NCBI GenBank assembly: GCA_001802645.1
Contig: MGZJ01000011.1
Location: 17,286-49,905, forward strand
Reading direction: 5' to 3'
DNA: 32,620 bases
From: Geobacteraceae bacterium GWC2_53_11
Lineage (GTDB): Bacteria; Desulfobacterota; Desulfuromonadia; Geobacterales; Pseudopelobacteraceae
How positions within the stretch are numbered: position 1 is the first letter of the stretch; every line of letters begins with the position of its first letter. Both the position numbers and the translations under genes were made by a program. This document shows positions 26,018 through 32,620 of this stretch, one piece after another. Under the pieces are notes generated by a model, which did not search any database, was not told where the DNA came from, and saw nothing but the letters and a program-made list of their open reading frames with translations.

Positions 26018-26173
26018 TCTTTCTTCGATAATTCCCTCAACGAATGCAATGTGGTCGGGACGCCCTGCTCCGGTTTCGGCCCGAGCTGGGAAGGGTATTT
26101 CCGGTTGTCGGCTTTCGACCATCGCGGGAATGTGATTGAGGCAGTGGAGAGGATAAAGAAAAATTTGAAGTAG
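26018..26173 (+). pseudogene. dapL: 3'-terminal relic of an LL-diaminopimelate aminotransferase gene (dapL)
   Basis: About 50 codons match the C-terminus of Dap[31 protein letters not shown] and [14 protein letters not shown], ending in a proper stop. The rest of the roughly 400-residue enzyme is missing, and upstream bases in this frame show no PLP-enzyme sequence. Two substitutions at normally glycine positions (GTPC and PSWEG) indicate decay. DapL converts tetrahydrodipicolinate to LL-diaminopimelate in lysine and cell-wall synthesis; a complete copy must be expected elsewhere if the organism uses this route. The relic keeps its own terminator, which suggests it is a recombination scar at the left edge of the four-gene island. 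Confidence 0.8.
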
Positions 26174-26182
26174 ATTGAGTTG

Positions 26183-26209
26183 ATAAGGCGGCCGACGAGG
26201 CCGCCTTAT
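26183..26209 (+). terminator. Strong hairpin terminator after the dapL relic
   Basis: ATAAGGCGGCC (26183-26193) and GGCCGCCTTAT (26199-26209) are exact reverse complements around the loop GACGA, followed by GTTTA. It isolates the downstream operon from read-through. The stem is symmetrical enough to act in both directions. Confidence 0.8.
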
Positions 26210-26250
26210 GTTTAAAATTAATATGACTGCACAAGTTAGGGAGAAACATA

Positions 26251-27558
26251 TTGAGTGGTGCACTGGCCTATAATGAATATGCTGATGAGCTTGAAGAGCT
26301 TGTTAAAGCGTCAATAATTGGTCAAAAATGCGCGAAAGTCCCCGACGAGGTGGCTAAGACTCTCGCCATTCAGTCCAATATTGAACTTCGAAAACTTGTC
26401 CCAATTGAGACACTTCGCGAAATGGGCGCATTTTTTACTTCCCATGAACTTGCAGAGAGGCTTGCCTTAACTCTTGAAAAAGAGCTAAGAGATGGTGCGG
26501 AAGTTATTGACATTGCTTGCGGAACAGGTGATTTGCTTGCCGCATGTGCTAAATATCTTCCTGCTGGAAAAAATTTGGATGAAACAATAAGTATTTGGGC
26601 AACTAAATTATTCGGAGTGGATCTTGATTCTGCATTTGTTAGGACTGCACAATCTAGGTTGCTCTTGCTTGCAATTAAATATGCGACAAACAATGTGGCG
26701 TCATGCCTTGACTTAACTAATGCTTTTAGTGGCATTTGCGTGGGAAATGCACTCAAAAGTGCAGATCTTATCAAAGGCAAAAAATGTGTAATAATCAACC
26801 CACCATTTAATCAAGTACCTGATCAAGGAAGATGTAAGTGGGCAACAGGAAAAGTATCTCAAGCTGCGATTTTTCTAGATTATGTTTTAGAAAATTGTGA
26901 TCTGGGGACAAGTATTGTTGCAATATTGCCAGAAGTTCTTAGAACTGGCACTAGGTATATGAAATGGCGAGAATGCATTGAAATTAATTCAGTTATTAAT
27001 GATGTTGAAATTATCGGGCAATTTGACAATAAGACAGATATTGATGTTTTTATCCTGAGACTTCAAAAGTGCACCCCTCGACCTCTAACTGAAATAAAAG
27101 AATGGTGGACATCTAGTAAAAATCAAATCTGTGAGTATGGAAAACTTGTCTGCGATTATTTTGATGTTGCAGTTGGAACTGTTGTTCCACATAGAGATCT
27201 CGAAAACGGAGCATCTTATCCATATATCACAGCACATTTGTTGCCTAAATGGTCGATATTTGATGAGATTGTCTCGAGAAGAAATTATTCTGGCAGGACT
27301 TTTATGCCCCCCTTTGTTGTTGTTAGGCGAACATCAAGGCCGAATGATAAATTTCGTGCTGTAGCTACGATAATTGCGGGTCAAGAACCTGTTGCTGTCG
27401 AGAATCATTTGATTGTGCTTATTCCTAAAACTAAGACTCTTAATGACTGTTTGGAATTGTTGGATGTTCTTAAACGAGACGAAACGAACGACTGGTTGAA
27501 CGAACGAATCAGGTGCAGGCATTTAACAGTTAACTCACTGAAGAACATCCCATGGTAG
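26251..27558 (+). CDS. Adenine-type DNA methyltransferase, first gene of the four-gene system
   Basis: The 435-residue protein is a class I SAM-dependent DNA methyltransferase of the N6-adenine (gamma-like) layout: motif X region GAFFTSHELAERL (about 59-71), motif I DIACGTGD (87-94), acidic motif II GVDLD (122-126), and catalytic motif IV NPPF (183-186). The C-terminal half is probably the target recognition region and matches nothing I recognise. The start is TTG at 26251 with AGGGAG six to seven bases upstream; no ATG with a good site is nearby. No specificity subunit or classical restriction endonuclease adjoins it. Its stop overlaps or abuts the next gene. Codons are distinctly AT-rich compared with the recG and pil genes. 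No clear promoter was found in the 40 bases after the terminator. Confidence 0.9.
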   Translation: MSGALAYNEYADELEELVKASIIGQKCAKVPDEVAKTLAIQSNIELRKLVPIETLREMGAFFTSHELAERLALTLEKELRDGAEVIDIACGTGDLLAACAKYLPAGKNLDETISIWATKLFGVDLDSAFVRTAQSRLLLLAIKYATNNVASCLDLTNAFSGICVGNALKSADLIKGKKCVIINPPFNQVPDQGRCKWATGKVSQAAIFLDYVLENCDLGTSIVAILPEVLRTGTRYMKWRECIEINSVINDVEIIGQFDNKTDIDVFILRLQKCTPRPLTEIKEWWTSSKNQICEYGKLVCDYFDVAVGTVVPHRDLENGASYPYITAHLLPKWSIFDEIVSRRNYSGRTFMPPFVVVRRTSRPNDKFRAVATIIAGQEPVAVENHLIVLIPKTKTLNDCLELLDVLKRDETNDWLNERIRCRHLTVNSLKNIPW

Positions 27559-27566
27559 GTGGTCTT

Positions 27567-29615
27567 ATGCTAGATAAAATGTCCGGGCTCCACATGAAAG
27601 TTTCTACGGGCATTCTTGCTCGATTAGGCGAGGAATTAACTCCAGACCCTGATCAAGGAATAATGGAGTTGGTTAGGAATGCATATGATGCTGATGCTAC
27701 AGAGTGTCGAATTGAGATATTAGGTGAACAAGGCAAAACATCGGTGATTATTTCCGACAACGGTGTTGGAATGGATGTATCTGGAATAGACCTAGGTTGG
27801 TTGGTTCTCGGTAAATCAAAAAAAGCAGAACATCGCCTAACCCCGAAAGGACGTGTCGCTGTGGGTGATAAGGGGCTTGGGCGACTAGCAGCGCTACGAA
27901 TGGGAAAGGAGGCGCTGCTAGTCACAAGACCAGCCAATCAACCCGGAACGCAGTACGAAATTATGCTTGATTGGCCAAAGTTTGATGCCGCAGATTTTCT
28001 AGAGGATGTTGACCTCGATATCCAATCAAGCAAAACTACAAAAGGTCCAGGAACAGAGATATTTGTAACAGAAATAGGAAACTCTCTTTCTCGAAAAGAT
28101 ATTGAGCGGCTTGCCCGTCATATCCTATTGATGGCTGATCCTTTTGATGACTCTCTTGGTTTTCGGCCGACCTTAATAGCACCTGCTTTTACTGATTTAG
28201 AAAAAAAAGTTCAAAATGCGTACTTTGATGATGCGGAATATCACTTGGTTGCTTCACTAAATGATAAATTTTTGGCATCTGCATCTGTATTGGATTGGAA
28301 AGGAAATATCGTATGGCACACTGACAACCTTGGTGGAGAATACAAAGCTCCTCCAACGTCCTTTGATCTTTGGGTATTCTTACTTCGTGCAAAAACATTT
28401 TCGACAAGAAATGCGACTGTGAGTGAGGCAAGAGAATGGCTAAAGGTTGTGGGAGGGGTTCATCTATACCATCGTCAATTACGAGTACGACCTTACGGTG
28501 ATGCTGGGCATGATTGGTTAGAGATGAATCTCTCTAGAGCTAAAAGTCCTGAAGAACGCCCATCGACAAACACATCTATTGGGAGAATTGTAGTGAAGGA
28601 TCTGGATTCTGTTCTTATGCAGAAAACAGATCGTATGGGGTTTGTTGAGAATGAAGCGTTTCACGAGTTGAAAAGGTTTGCAAAGGACTCATTAGATTGG
28701 ATGGCAAGGATGCGTCTGAAGGATGCTGAAACTCGGAGAGAAACTGACAAACAAAATGCGAATAAAGAAGTTACAAAAGGGAAAGATCGCATAACGGAGT
28801 TTATTGATAAAGAAGTCGCCTCTGATAAGCAAGAAGTTCTTAAGCAGGCTTTTGAACAGTTTGAAAAGGCTCTTGAACGTCAGACAAAAACATTAAGAGA
28901 AGACCTGCAATTGTATAGATCTCTTGCGACGGCAGGGACTACATCTGCTGTTTTCGCGCATGAAGCCACTAAACCTGCTACTCAAATTGAAAAATTGTCT
29001 AGCCTCATTCGACGCCGTGGAACAAAAGAATTTGGGGAACCTTTCGTACGCATTTTGTCACCTCCGCTTGAACTTATATCAAAATCAGCGCAATCTCTTC
29101 GAAGCTTTGCAAGTCTACCTCTCTTTTTACTCAAACGAGAGAAGAGACGTGCTGAGATTGTCGATATTCACAAAATACTTAGCGACATCCTCACTCTGTT
29201 TGGAACGTTTTTGAGTGATTCTAAAGTTGTCATAGAGACCGACTTTGTTGATGAAACTGCAAAGATAAGAGGCAGTGTCGCGCTTGCAGAAGCAATTTTT
29301 GCGAACATCATAACTAACGCCATCAATGCTTTCAAAGTAAATGGCGCCCGAGTGCGTGGGCGTAAAATTCTTATAACAACTAGCAAGTCAGGCCCAAGAT
29401 TAGTCGTTCGATTTCTAGATAACGGTCTGGGTATAAGAGATATTGATATTGCTGAGATATGGCTGCCTGGACGGACAACATTTTCTGACGGTACAGGATT
29501 CGGACTAACAATTGTTCGTGACGCAGCTCAGGATTTAGGCGGGAAAGTTCACGCAATTGCGTGTGGAGAGCTAGGCGGTGCTGAGTTTATCGTCGAATTT
29601 CCTTTGGGAGAATAA
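27567..29615 (+). CDS. Dual-GHKL protein: Hsp90/MutL-like ATPase domain fused to a histidine kinase core
   Basis: From ATG 27567 the protein has 682 residues. AGGTGG lies just upstream; an in-frame ATG at 27552 would add five residues and overlap the methyltransferase stop. The N-terminal GHKL ATPase is complete: ELVRNAYDADA (about 34-44), SDNGVGM (about 63-69) and GDKGLGRLA (about 100-108). A middle region of about 250 residues is unrecognised, then a charged coiled coil (about 380-455). A dimerisation-helix-like motif FAHEATKPA follows, with His465 in the position of a phosphorylated histidine. The second GHKL domain has N-box NIITNAINAF, DNGLGI (about 617) and GTGFGL (about 641). It resembles no common sensor kinase: no membrane segment, PAS or GAF. 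It probably senses DNA or a phage product through the N-terminal half and phosphorylates the next gene's product. Confidence 0.9.
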   Translation: MLDKMSGLHMKVSTGILARLGEELTPDPDQGIMELVRNAYDADATECRIEILGEQGKTSVIISDNGVGMDVSGIDLGWLVLGKSKKAEHRLTPKGRVAVGDKGLGRLAALRMGKEALLVTRPANQPGTQYEIMLDWPKFDAADFLEDVDLDIQSSKTTKGPGTEIFVTEIGNSLSRKDIERLARHILLMADPFDDSLGFRPTLIAPAFTDLEKKVQNAYFDDAEYHLVASLNDKFLASASVLDWKGNIVWHTDNLGGEYKAPPTSFDLWVFLLRAKTFSTRNATVSEAREWLKVVGGVHLYHRQLRVRPYGDAGHDWLEMNLSRAKSPEERPSTNTSIGRIVVKDLDSVLMQKTDRMGFVENEAFHELKRFAKDSLDWMARMRLKDAETRRETDKQNANKEVTKGKDRITEFIDKEVASDKQEVLKQAFEQFEKALERQTKTLREDLQLYRSLATAGTTSAVFAHEATKPATQIEKLSSLIRRRGTKEFGEPFVRILSPPLELISKSAQSLRSFASLPLFLLKREKRRAEIVDIHKILSDILTLFGTFLSDSKVVIETDFVDETAKIRGSVALAEAIFANIITNAINAFKVNGARVRGRKILITTSKSGPRLVVRFLDNGLGIRDIDIAEIWLPGRTTFSDGTGFGLTIVRDAAQDLGGKVHAIACGELGGAEFIVEFPLGE

Positions 29616-29618
29616 TTT

Positions 29619-30305
29619 GTGGATTTGAATATAAAGAAAGTTGCCATTATTGATGATGACGATATGGAAATTGAGATCGCTAAGATGTATCTTGCGGAAC
29701 TTGATCTAGAGCCTGTTATTCTTGAGGGTCCGTTTGACTCTGTAGATATATTGGCGAATCTTATCAAGGAAACTGCAGATGCAGCATTATGCGATCACAG
29801 ACTTATCACTAATGCATATGCAAATTTTTCCGGGGCATCATTGGTCGCAAAGCTTTATGAGCTGAAAATCCCTGCCGTCCTCATAACCCAATTTTACGAT
29901 ATGGATACAGATTCTTCCATTCGCCAATGGCGCGAGTTCATCCCAGTGCTCCTTAGCAGGGATGAGGCTTCATCTGAGAAATACTTTGAAAGTTTTTTGG
30001 CCTGCTACAATGAACTCGAAAAACGACGCCCTCCAAGCCGGCAGTATCGTCGCGCCATCTTGAAGATAGTTGGCCTTTCTGGTTCAGGAAACGATACGGT
30101 AGTTGATGCAATAATTCCAGGATGGAACATGAAGCATGCAGTACGGTTTCCAATATCACTTATCAGTAAAGAGTTAGTCCCATTCTTAAAAGTCGATCAA
30201 CGCTTTCTGGCAAAAATGAATATTGGTACAACAAATCCCGATGAGTTGTTCTTCTCAGATTTTGAAAAGGCGCCAGAACCAGAGGATACCGATGGCTTCG
30301 CATAA
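29619..30305 (+). CDS. Receiver-like protein with unknown C-terminal domain
   Basis: The 228-residue protein starts at GTG 29619, three bases after the previous stop, with GGGAG upstream. Residues 5-120 look like a divergent response-regulator receiver: strand VAIIDDDD (acidic pocket, Asp12-15), probable phosphoacceptor Asp59 in ALCDHRL, and Thr90 in VLITQF. The usual conserved lysine after the fifth strand appears to be replaced (PVLLSRDE, Arg114). Residues 125-228 form an unrecognised domain with no helix-turn-helix, so it is unlikely to be a transcription factor. The last 14 bases overlap the start of the metallo-hydrolase gene. It probably passes the kinase signal to the effector by protein contact. 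Confidence 0.8.
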   Translation: MDLNIKKVAIIDDDDMEIEIAKMYLAELDLEPVILEGPFDSVDILANLIKETADAALCDHRLITNAYANFSGASLVAKLYELKIPAVLITQFYDMDTDSSIRQWREFIPVLLSRDEASSEKYFESFLACYNELEKRRPPSRQYRRAILKIVGLSGSGNDTVVDAIIPGWNMKHAVRFPISLISKELVPFLKVDQRFLAKMNIGTTNPDELFFSDFEKAPEPEDTDGFA

Positions 30306-31299
30306 ACTTTTTCTTCTAGATGTTGGTCATGGTAATTGTTCAATTGTTGTGAATGGCGATAAGTTGACCGTCATTGACTCACCAACAGGCGCTACCCTTT
30401 TGGAAACGCTTGAGAGTCTTGGCGCAACGGAAATTGAGAATGTCCTTATCTCACATGCGGATGCAGATCACATCGGTGGAATTACGAATCTCCTTCTTGA
30501 TAACAACATTCGCATAAAACGAGTATTCGTCAACCCAGATTCTGTCAAAGATACGGCAGTTTGGTATGATTTCCGATGTGCTGTCAAAGACGCGGCCACT
30601 CGGGGTACGACTACGACTCCAGCTCTCACCACCACTCAATCCCCTGATCTTAGTGACGATACCGTTCAATTCGAAGTTATTGCACCTACACCGGAGACTG
30701 CACTAGGAGGCGTTGGCAGCCAGGACTTGGCAGGTAGATCGATAAATAGTAACTCCATGTCGGTTGTTATTAGAGTTTTATACAAAGGTGTTCCCGTTGC
30801 TCTTCTCCCTGGCGATATTGATTCCGCTGGATTGGAAAATCTCGTAGCTGGCGGCAAATTAATTCAAGCAAAATATTTTGTTTATCCACATCATGGCGGA
30901 TTGTCGAAGGGATCTTCTGTCGCATTCACCACAGAAATTTGCAGGCTCGTTAGCCCACAAGTAGTTGTTTTATCAATTGCGAGAGGTGGCAAGTACAATA
31001 ACCCACGACCTGAGATAATATCTGCCATTTGCGAGGTATTGCCTGATGCACATATCATATGTACACAACTAGCTACTCACTGTTCTAAGGATGTACCACC
31101 TGTTACTGAGCATCACTGCAGTTTCCCAGCGCGTGGCATGTCAGATCAGTTGTGTTGCGGTGGGACTATTTCAATAGATTTTGACCGCCTCGATGAATCT
31201 CCATCTGAAATACATGCTGATCATATCGCTTTCTTGGATCAGGTGAGCACTCCTATGTGTCTGAGCAAAGGCATGAAGGCGGTTGTGCCGTCGACATGA
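30292..31299 (+). CDS. ComEC/Rec2-like metallo-beta-lactamase-fold hydrolase, likely effector
   Basis: The ATG at 30292 has AGAGG six bases upstream and gives 335 residues starting MASHKLFLLDVGHGNCS. An earlier in-frame ATG at 30223 is inside the previous gene and adds non-conserved sequence. The MBL core shows DVGHG, the metal motif SHADADHIGG (His55, Asp57, Asp59, His60), NSNSMSVVIR, LLPGDID (Asp175) and YPHHGG (His200-201). This pattern matches the soluble hydrolase domain of ComEC, which degrades DNA, without its membrane channel. The C-terminal 80 residues carry four to six cysteines (CTQLATHC, HHC, LCC), perhaps a metal site. It has no secretion signal, so it acts in the cytoplasm. A nuclease role is inferred; other phosphoester substrates such as nucleotides are possible. 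Confidence 0.88.
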   Translation: MASHKLFLLDVGHGNCSIVVNGDKLTVIDSPTGATLLETLESLGATEIENVLISHADADHIGGITNLLLDNNIRIKRVFVNPDSVKDTAVWYDFRCAVKDAATRGTTTTPALTTTQSPDLSDDTVQFEVIAPTPETALGGVGSQDLAGRSINSNSMSVVIRVLYKGVPVALLPGDIDSAGLENLVAGGKLIQAKYFVYPHHGGLSKGSSVAFTTEICRLVSPQVVVLSIARGGKYNNPRPEIISAICEVLPDAHIICTQLATHCSKDVPPVTEHHCSFPARGMSDQLCCGGTISIDFDRLDESPSEIHADHIAFLDQVSTPMCLSKGMKAVVPST

Positions 31300-31629
31300 G
31301 ACTGCGGCCCTTCTGGCAATAAAAATGCGGAGCAGTGTTCTAATACCTGTGACTTAGTTCTCTCGATTTTTTTGAGTGTCACGCCCAATTAGTAGCAATT
31401 TGATTAGCACATACCAGACCCAGCACAAGCAAATTCAAATCACCGCCGCAATTGCTGTTGCCAATTACTCCTCCTCAAAACTAATAGCTTCCATAACGAT
31501 AACGGTGTCGTGCCAAATTCTGCTCAACGAAGGTGCCGGGTCAGGCTTCCAAGTTGTTAAGTTATCGGGAGAGAGGTGCCTGACCTGCTGAAACAATTAC
31601 ATAAGAACCATATCTGAAAAGGAAAACCC
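31300..31629. other. AT-rich intergenic region with a REP-like inverted repeat
   Basis: No gene was found between the metallo-hydrolase and the next small gene. GGTCAGGC (31539-31546) and GCCTGACC (31578-31585) are inverted copies flanking 31 bases, a pattern seen in REP-like elements and old mobile-element ends. No obvious terminator for the four-gene operon was found. Confidence 0.45.
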
Positions 31630-31968
31630 ATGAAAAACAACCCCTCGCAAATTGCCGTGATGAACCTGGAGGAGGGCGAAGACATCTTTGCCGGACGAGT
31701 CACTCCGCACATCCCGCAGGTTGGCATATACAAACTTTTGGCGAAGAAAAAGATGGATGGCACGATTGAGTGGGCGCACTTCGTTCAACGAGATAATGGT
31801 CTGAAAGAAAAAGTGATACGCGGCACGGTGAATACGCTTGAAGAATTCGATATTTTAAATGATACCATAAACAACAATTTACAGAAGATCTTTGGTGTTA
31901 CCATGCAGCCTGCCGGGTACGATGTCTGCACATTGGATGGGAAGAAAGTTTCTGAGACCATACATTAA
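31630..31968 (+). CDS. Hypothetical protein, 112 residues
   Basis: I do not recognise this protein. AAAAGGA lies about six bases before the ATG, and composition is that of a folded soluble protein with mixed strands and helices: IPQVGIYKLLAKKK, then a charged segment with WAHFVQRDNG, then a helical C-terminal part containing FDILNDTINNNLQKIFG. There are no membrane segments or catalytic motifs. Its base composition is closer to the chromosomal genes than to the four-gene operon. It lies between a REP-like repeat and toxin-antitoxin remnants, so a link to them is possible but unproven. Confidence 0.65.
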   Translation: MKNNPSQIAVMNLEEGEDIFAGRVTPHIPQVGIYKLLAKKKMDGTIEWAHFVQRDNGLKEKVIRGTVNTLEEFDILNDTINNNLQKIFGVTMQPAGYDVCTLDGKKVSETIH

Positions 31969-32047
31969 TCCGATTCCGACGCCTGAATTGCTGTGGGATG
32001 AGATGTTCGCCGAATATTTCACGCCCCTGCCTTCGGAAAATAATTGA
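31937..32047 (+). CDS. Possible small ORF overlapping the previous gene
   Basis: An ATG at 31937 opens a 36-codon frame (MGRKFLRPYINPIP..., ending PLPSENN) that overlaps the end of the 112-residue gene in another frame and the end of the convergent PIN fragment. The composition looks protein-like, but there is no recognised similarity and the coding call is weak. It may be a remnant of a larger gene. Confidence 0.25.
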   Translation: MGRKFLRPYINPIPTPELLWDEMFAEYFTPLPSENN

Positions 32048-32303
32048 CGCCGGAGATCCCTTCAAAATCATTATCCTGAGTCCAAAGCACCGCAGCGTGG
32101 ATCTGTGCCGTTGCCAGGACAATGCTGTCTGTCATGGGTGTTTTCACATCCAGACTCAACTTTGCCGCCAACAGTGCGATGGAGGAGGTAAGCTCAATCA
32201 CCCTCCCCTGCTGCATCATCGCCACCGCCTGAAGCGCCGCATCCTCTCCCCGCTGACGGCAGACTATCTGGAACACCTCGTACAGAGTTATTGACGGCAC
32301 CAA
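32019..32303 (-). pseudogene. PIN-domain toxin lacking its N-terminal part
   Basis: Residues VPSITLYEVFQIVCRQRGE through LWTQDNDFEGISGVNYFPK match the middle and end of VapC-like PIN toxins of about 130 residues. The first 35-40 residues, which should carry the first catalytic Asp, are absent. The frame continues open to the right, but with sequence unrelated to a PIN domain that runs through a terminator. A palindrome CGGCACC-AA-GGTGCCG (32295-32310) sits at the break. A TTG start at 32303 is formally possible, without a convincing ribosome-binding site. It is most likely an inactive remnant left by recombination, and its usual antitoxin gene is missing. Confidence 0.75.
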
Positions 32304-32333
32304 GGTGCCGAAGAAAACAGTGAACTGGAGGTT

Positions 32334-32367
32334 GTATAAAAAAAGGCGGCCTGAATCGGTCGCCTTT
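32334..32367 (-). terminator. Terminator downstream of the antitoxin-like gene
   Basis: On the minus strand AAAGGCG and CGCCTTT (32361-32367 with 32342-32348) form a stem extended by CC/GG with one mismatch, followed by seven T residues. It fits termination of the leftward antitoxin-like gene and separates it from the PIN fragment. Confidence 0.65.
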
Positions 32368-32405
32368 GGTCTGTTCCAAAAGAGGTATATTGCGTGCTTG
32401 CCTCA

Positions 32406-32594
32406 TTACGATTTAAGATGTTTAAACATTTCAGCGGGTGTAGAGAAAGACCGGACATTTCCCCCTCTATCGGCTTCATCAAATACTTGGCGAGTTTCTT
32501 CGTTTACTTCCAGGTCATGACAAAAGCAGCGACCCTCCTTGTGTTCAGTGACAACACTTCGGAGAAAAGCCGATATTGCGCTTTTTGCCGTCAT
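32406..32594 (-). CDS. Small antitoxin-like protein
   Basis: The frame from ATG 32594 codes for 62 residues: a helical start (SAISAFLRSVVTEH), GRCFCHDLEVNEE, and a C-terminal helix AEMFKHLKS. Size and layout resemble short antitoxins, but I cannot place it in a named family. The frame stays open to the window end (reading DAFTGIRS before the ATG), and the ribosome-binding site is weak, so a longer protein starting outside the window cannot be excluded. A partner toxin would have to lie beyond the right edge. Confidence 0.55.
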   Translation of the reverse strand: MTAKSAISAFLRSVVTEHKEGRCFCHDLEVNEETRQVFDEADRGGNVRSFSTPAEMFKHLKS

Positions 32595-32620
32595 ACTGCG
32601 TATTCCGGTGAAAGCGTCCA

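Noticed and set aside
26251-31299. Classical type I or type II restriction-modification system
   Set aside because: A methyltransferase is present but no specificity subunit, helicase-type R subunit or recognised restriction endonuclease accompanies it.
26251-31299. BREX, DISARM, MZA or Detocs
   Set aside because: Hallmark genes (PglZ, DISARM helicase, Z1/AIPR proteins, TPR-kinase with fused effector receivers) are absent. Only a loose similarity in the use of GHKL or two-component parts remains; a profile search would settle it.
1-32620. CRISPR array or intact insertion sequence
   Set aside because: No regularly spaced 20-40 bp repeats and no transposase frame were seen on either strand.

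Overview
The window looks like chromosomal DNA of a Geobacter-type bacterium (Desulfuromonadota/Geobacterales). The reasons are a leftward type IV pilus block in the order pilB-pilT-pilC-pilS behind aroE, a long ATPase/GAF/PAS histidine kinase, and the protein style of recG, ribF and sbcCD. This placement rests on gene content and order; no rRNA or other phylogenetic marker is present.

Layout. 1-4104 (+): the 3' part of a very large sensor histidine kinase that begins outside the window. 4161-9064 (-): sbcC and sbcD, the SbcCD nuclease, overlapping by ATGA. 9096-9299: a perfect hairpin, a terminator and tRNA-Val(CAC) on the minus strand. 9400-10029 (+): a repeat-rich leader with a TGATACA-type motif, then an AlpA/excisionase-like DNA-binding protein. 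10026-23554 (-): a long housekeeping and pilus block read leftward, recG-ribF-flippase-like protein-DUF2723 protein-aroE, then pilB-pilT-pilC-pilS and an unrecognised membrane protein. The pil genes have their own sigma70-like promoter (TTGACA-17-TAGTAT) at the end of aroE. No pilR follows pilS in this window.

23753-32620 is an accessory, defence-island-like region, read mostly rightward. It contains a PIN/ribbon-helix-helix toxin-antitoxin pair with a near-consensus promoter that implies a leaderless toxin mRNA, a class II-type Fic protein, and a relic of the 3' end of dapL. These are followed by a visibly AT-richer, tightly packed four-gene operon (26251-31299): an adenine-type DNA methyltransferase, a protein with an Hsp90/MutL-like ATPase domain fused to a histidine-kinase core, a receiver-like protein with an unknown C-terminal domain, and a ComEC-like metallo-beta-lactamase-fold protein. 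To the right are an unrecognised small gene, a PIN toxin gene lacking its 5' part, and an antitoxin-like gene.

The four-gene operon is the best candidate for an undescribed system. The methyltransferase could mark self DNA, the GHKL ATPase/kinase could sense a trigger and phosphorylate the receiver-like protein, and the metallo-hydrolase could be the nuclease or hydrolase effector. That reading is inferred from domains and operon structure only. Second-tier oddities are an AbrB-like domain fused to the N-terminus of RecG, the replacement of pilR by a membrane protein, and the repeat array beside tRNA-Val.
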